Positions 6,394 to 6,575 of a stretch of DNA of 6,575 bases are shown piece by piece (position 1 is the stretch's first letter; the number at the start of each line of letters is the position of its first letter). A program made the position numbers and the translations under genes. The notes under the pieces are model-generated. The model had not been told where the DNA came from, made no database searches, and saw only the letters and a program-made list of their open reading frames with translations. The stretch is taken from NCBI GenBank assembly GCA_034665545.1, contig JAXDFO010000039.1, forward strand, positions 1-6,575, given 5' to 3'. This stretch comes from DASYML01 sp034665545 (GTDB lineage Bacteria; Acidobacteriota; Blastocatellia; Pyrinomonadales; Pyrinomonadaceae).

Positions 6394-6564
6394 TAGTGGT
6401 TCAGTTTGAACTGAGTGAAGATGAAAAGAGCGTTCACCACAGAGACACAGAGGACACGGAGGACGCACAGAGTTGTTGAATCTGCTCTGTGCGTCCTCCG
6501 TGTCCTCTGTGTCTCTGTGGTGAATCAAATGCTCCATGACACTCCAGACTAAACTGAACCACTA
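6394..6564. mobile_element. MITE-like element with 14-bp terminal inverted repeats
   Basis: The ends are exact inverted copies, TAGTGGTTCAGTTT (6394-6407) and its complement at 6551-6564. Between these and the central palindrome, 25-26 nt on each side are also partly complementary (for example GAGTG on both inner flanks), so all 171 bp can fold into one long hairpin. There is no transposase, as expected of a non-autonomous miniature element. Both ends start with TA, compatible with a TA target site. A loose 11-mer direct repeat (CCGGAAAATTG at 6382-6392, CCGTAAAATTC at 6565-6575) flanks it. It inserts 25 bp after hisA. I cannot name a parent IS. Confidence 0.55.
6433..6524. repeat. Perfect 40-bp inverted repeat built of CACAGAG-like words
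   Basis: Arms 6433-6472 and 6485-6524 are exact reverse complements with a 12-nt loop. Each arm is built from degenerate units such as CACAGAG, ACACAGAG, GACACGGAG and GACGCACAGAG, starting with TTCACCACAGAG. From memory, repeats with this wording are scattered through intergenic DNA of many unrelated bacteria. Lying just after hisA, the hairpin could stop transcription or protect the mRNA 3' end, although no T-run follows it. Confidence 0.85.
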
Positions 6565-6575
6565 CCGTAAAATTC

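Noticed and set aside
6337..6537. Minus-strand 66-codon ORF reading HRDTEDTED and PPCPLCLCGE
   Set aside because: It is the translation of the CACAGAG palindrome plus the end of hisA on the opposite strand. Such peptides are a known artefact of this repeat wording and carry no independent coding evidence.

Overview
The window looks like chromosomal DNA from a GC-rich, non-model bacterium. My best guess is Acidobacteriota, perhaps Blastocatellia/Pyrinomonadales. This rests on gene content (a secreted SpoIVB/S55-type protein, an orphan group II PLP decarboxylase, an isolated hisA), on GC-rich third positions, and on dispersed palindromic intergenic repeats. It is an impression from memory, not a database result.

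Layout. Positions 1-407 (minus) hold the N-terminal 135 residues of MobA, the molybdenum cofactor guanylyltransferase; the rest lies beyond the left edge. Positions 408-814 are a gene-poor stretch with a degenerate inverted repeat and a good sigma-70-like promoter for the next gene. Positions 815-2704 (plus) encode a 629-residue exported protein with the SpoIVB peptidase S55 signature. Its two catalytic blocks appear in the opposite order to the one I recall for Bacillus SpoIVB. It converges on rsmG (2761-3408, minus), and a perfect 27-bp inverted repeat between them can terminate both and also encodes the last five residues of RsmG. Divergent from rsmG is a PLP-dependent group II decarboxylase (3490-4968), followed closely by a lipoprotein with one TPR-like unit (5037-5564) and then hisA (5646-6368). 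The right end holds a 171-bp MITE-like element made almost entirely of nested inverted repeats.

The genes do not form one pathway. They are housekeeping functions (cofactor maturation, 16S rRNA methylation, histidine synthesis) mixed with an exported putative protease, a decarboxylase of unknown substrate and a small lipoprotein. I see no defence system, CRISPR array, tRNA or rRNA. The most unusual signals are the repeats, the S55 domain order, a Phe where group II decarboxylases usually carry a catalytic Tyr, and a strong bias against ATC before GA-starting codons.
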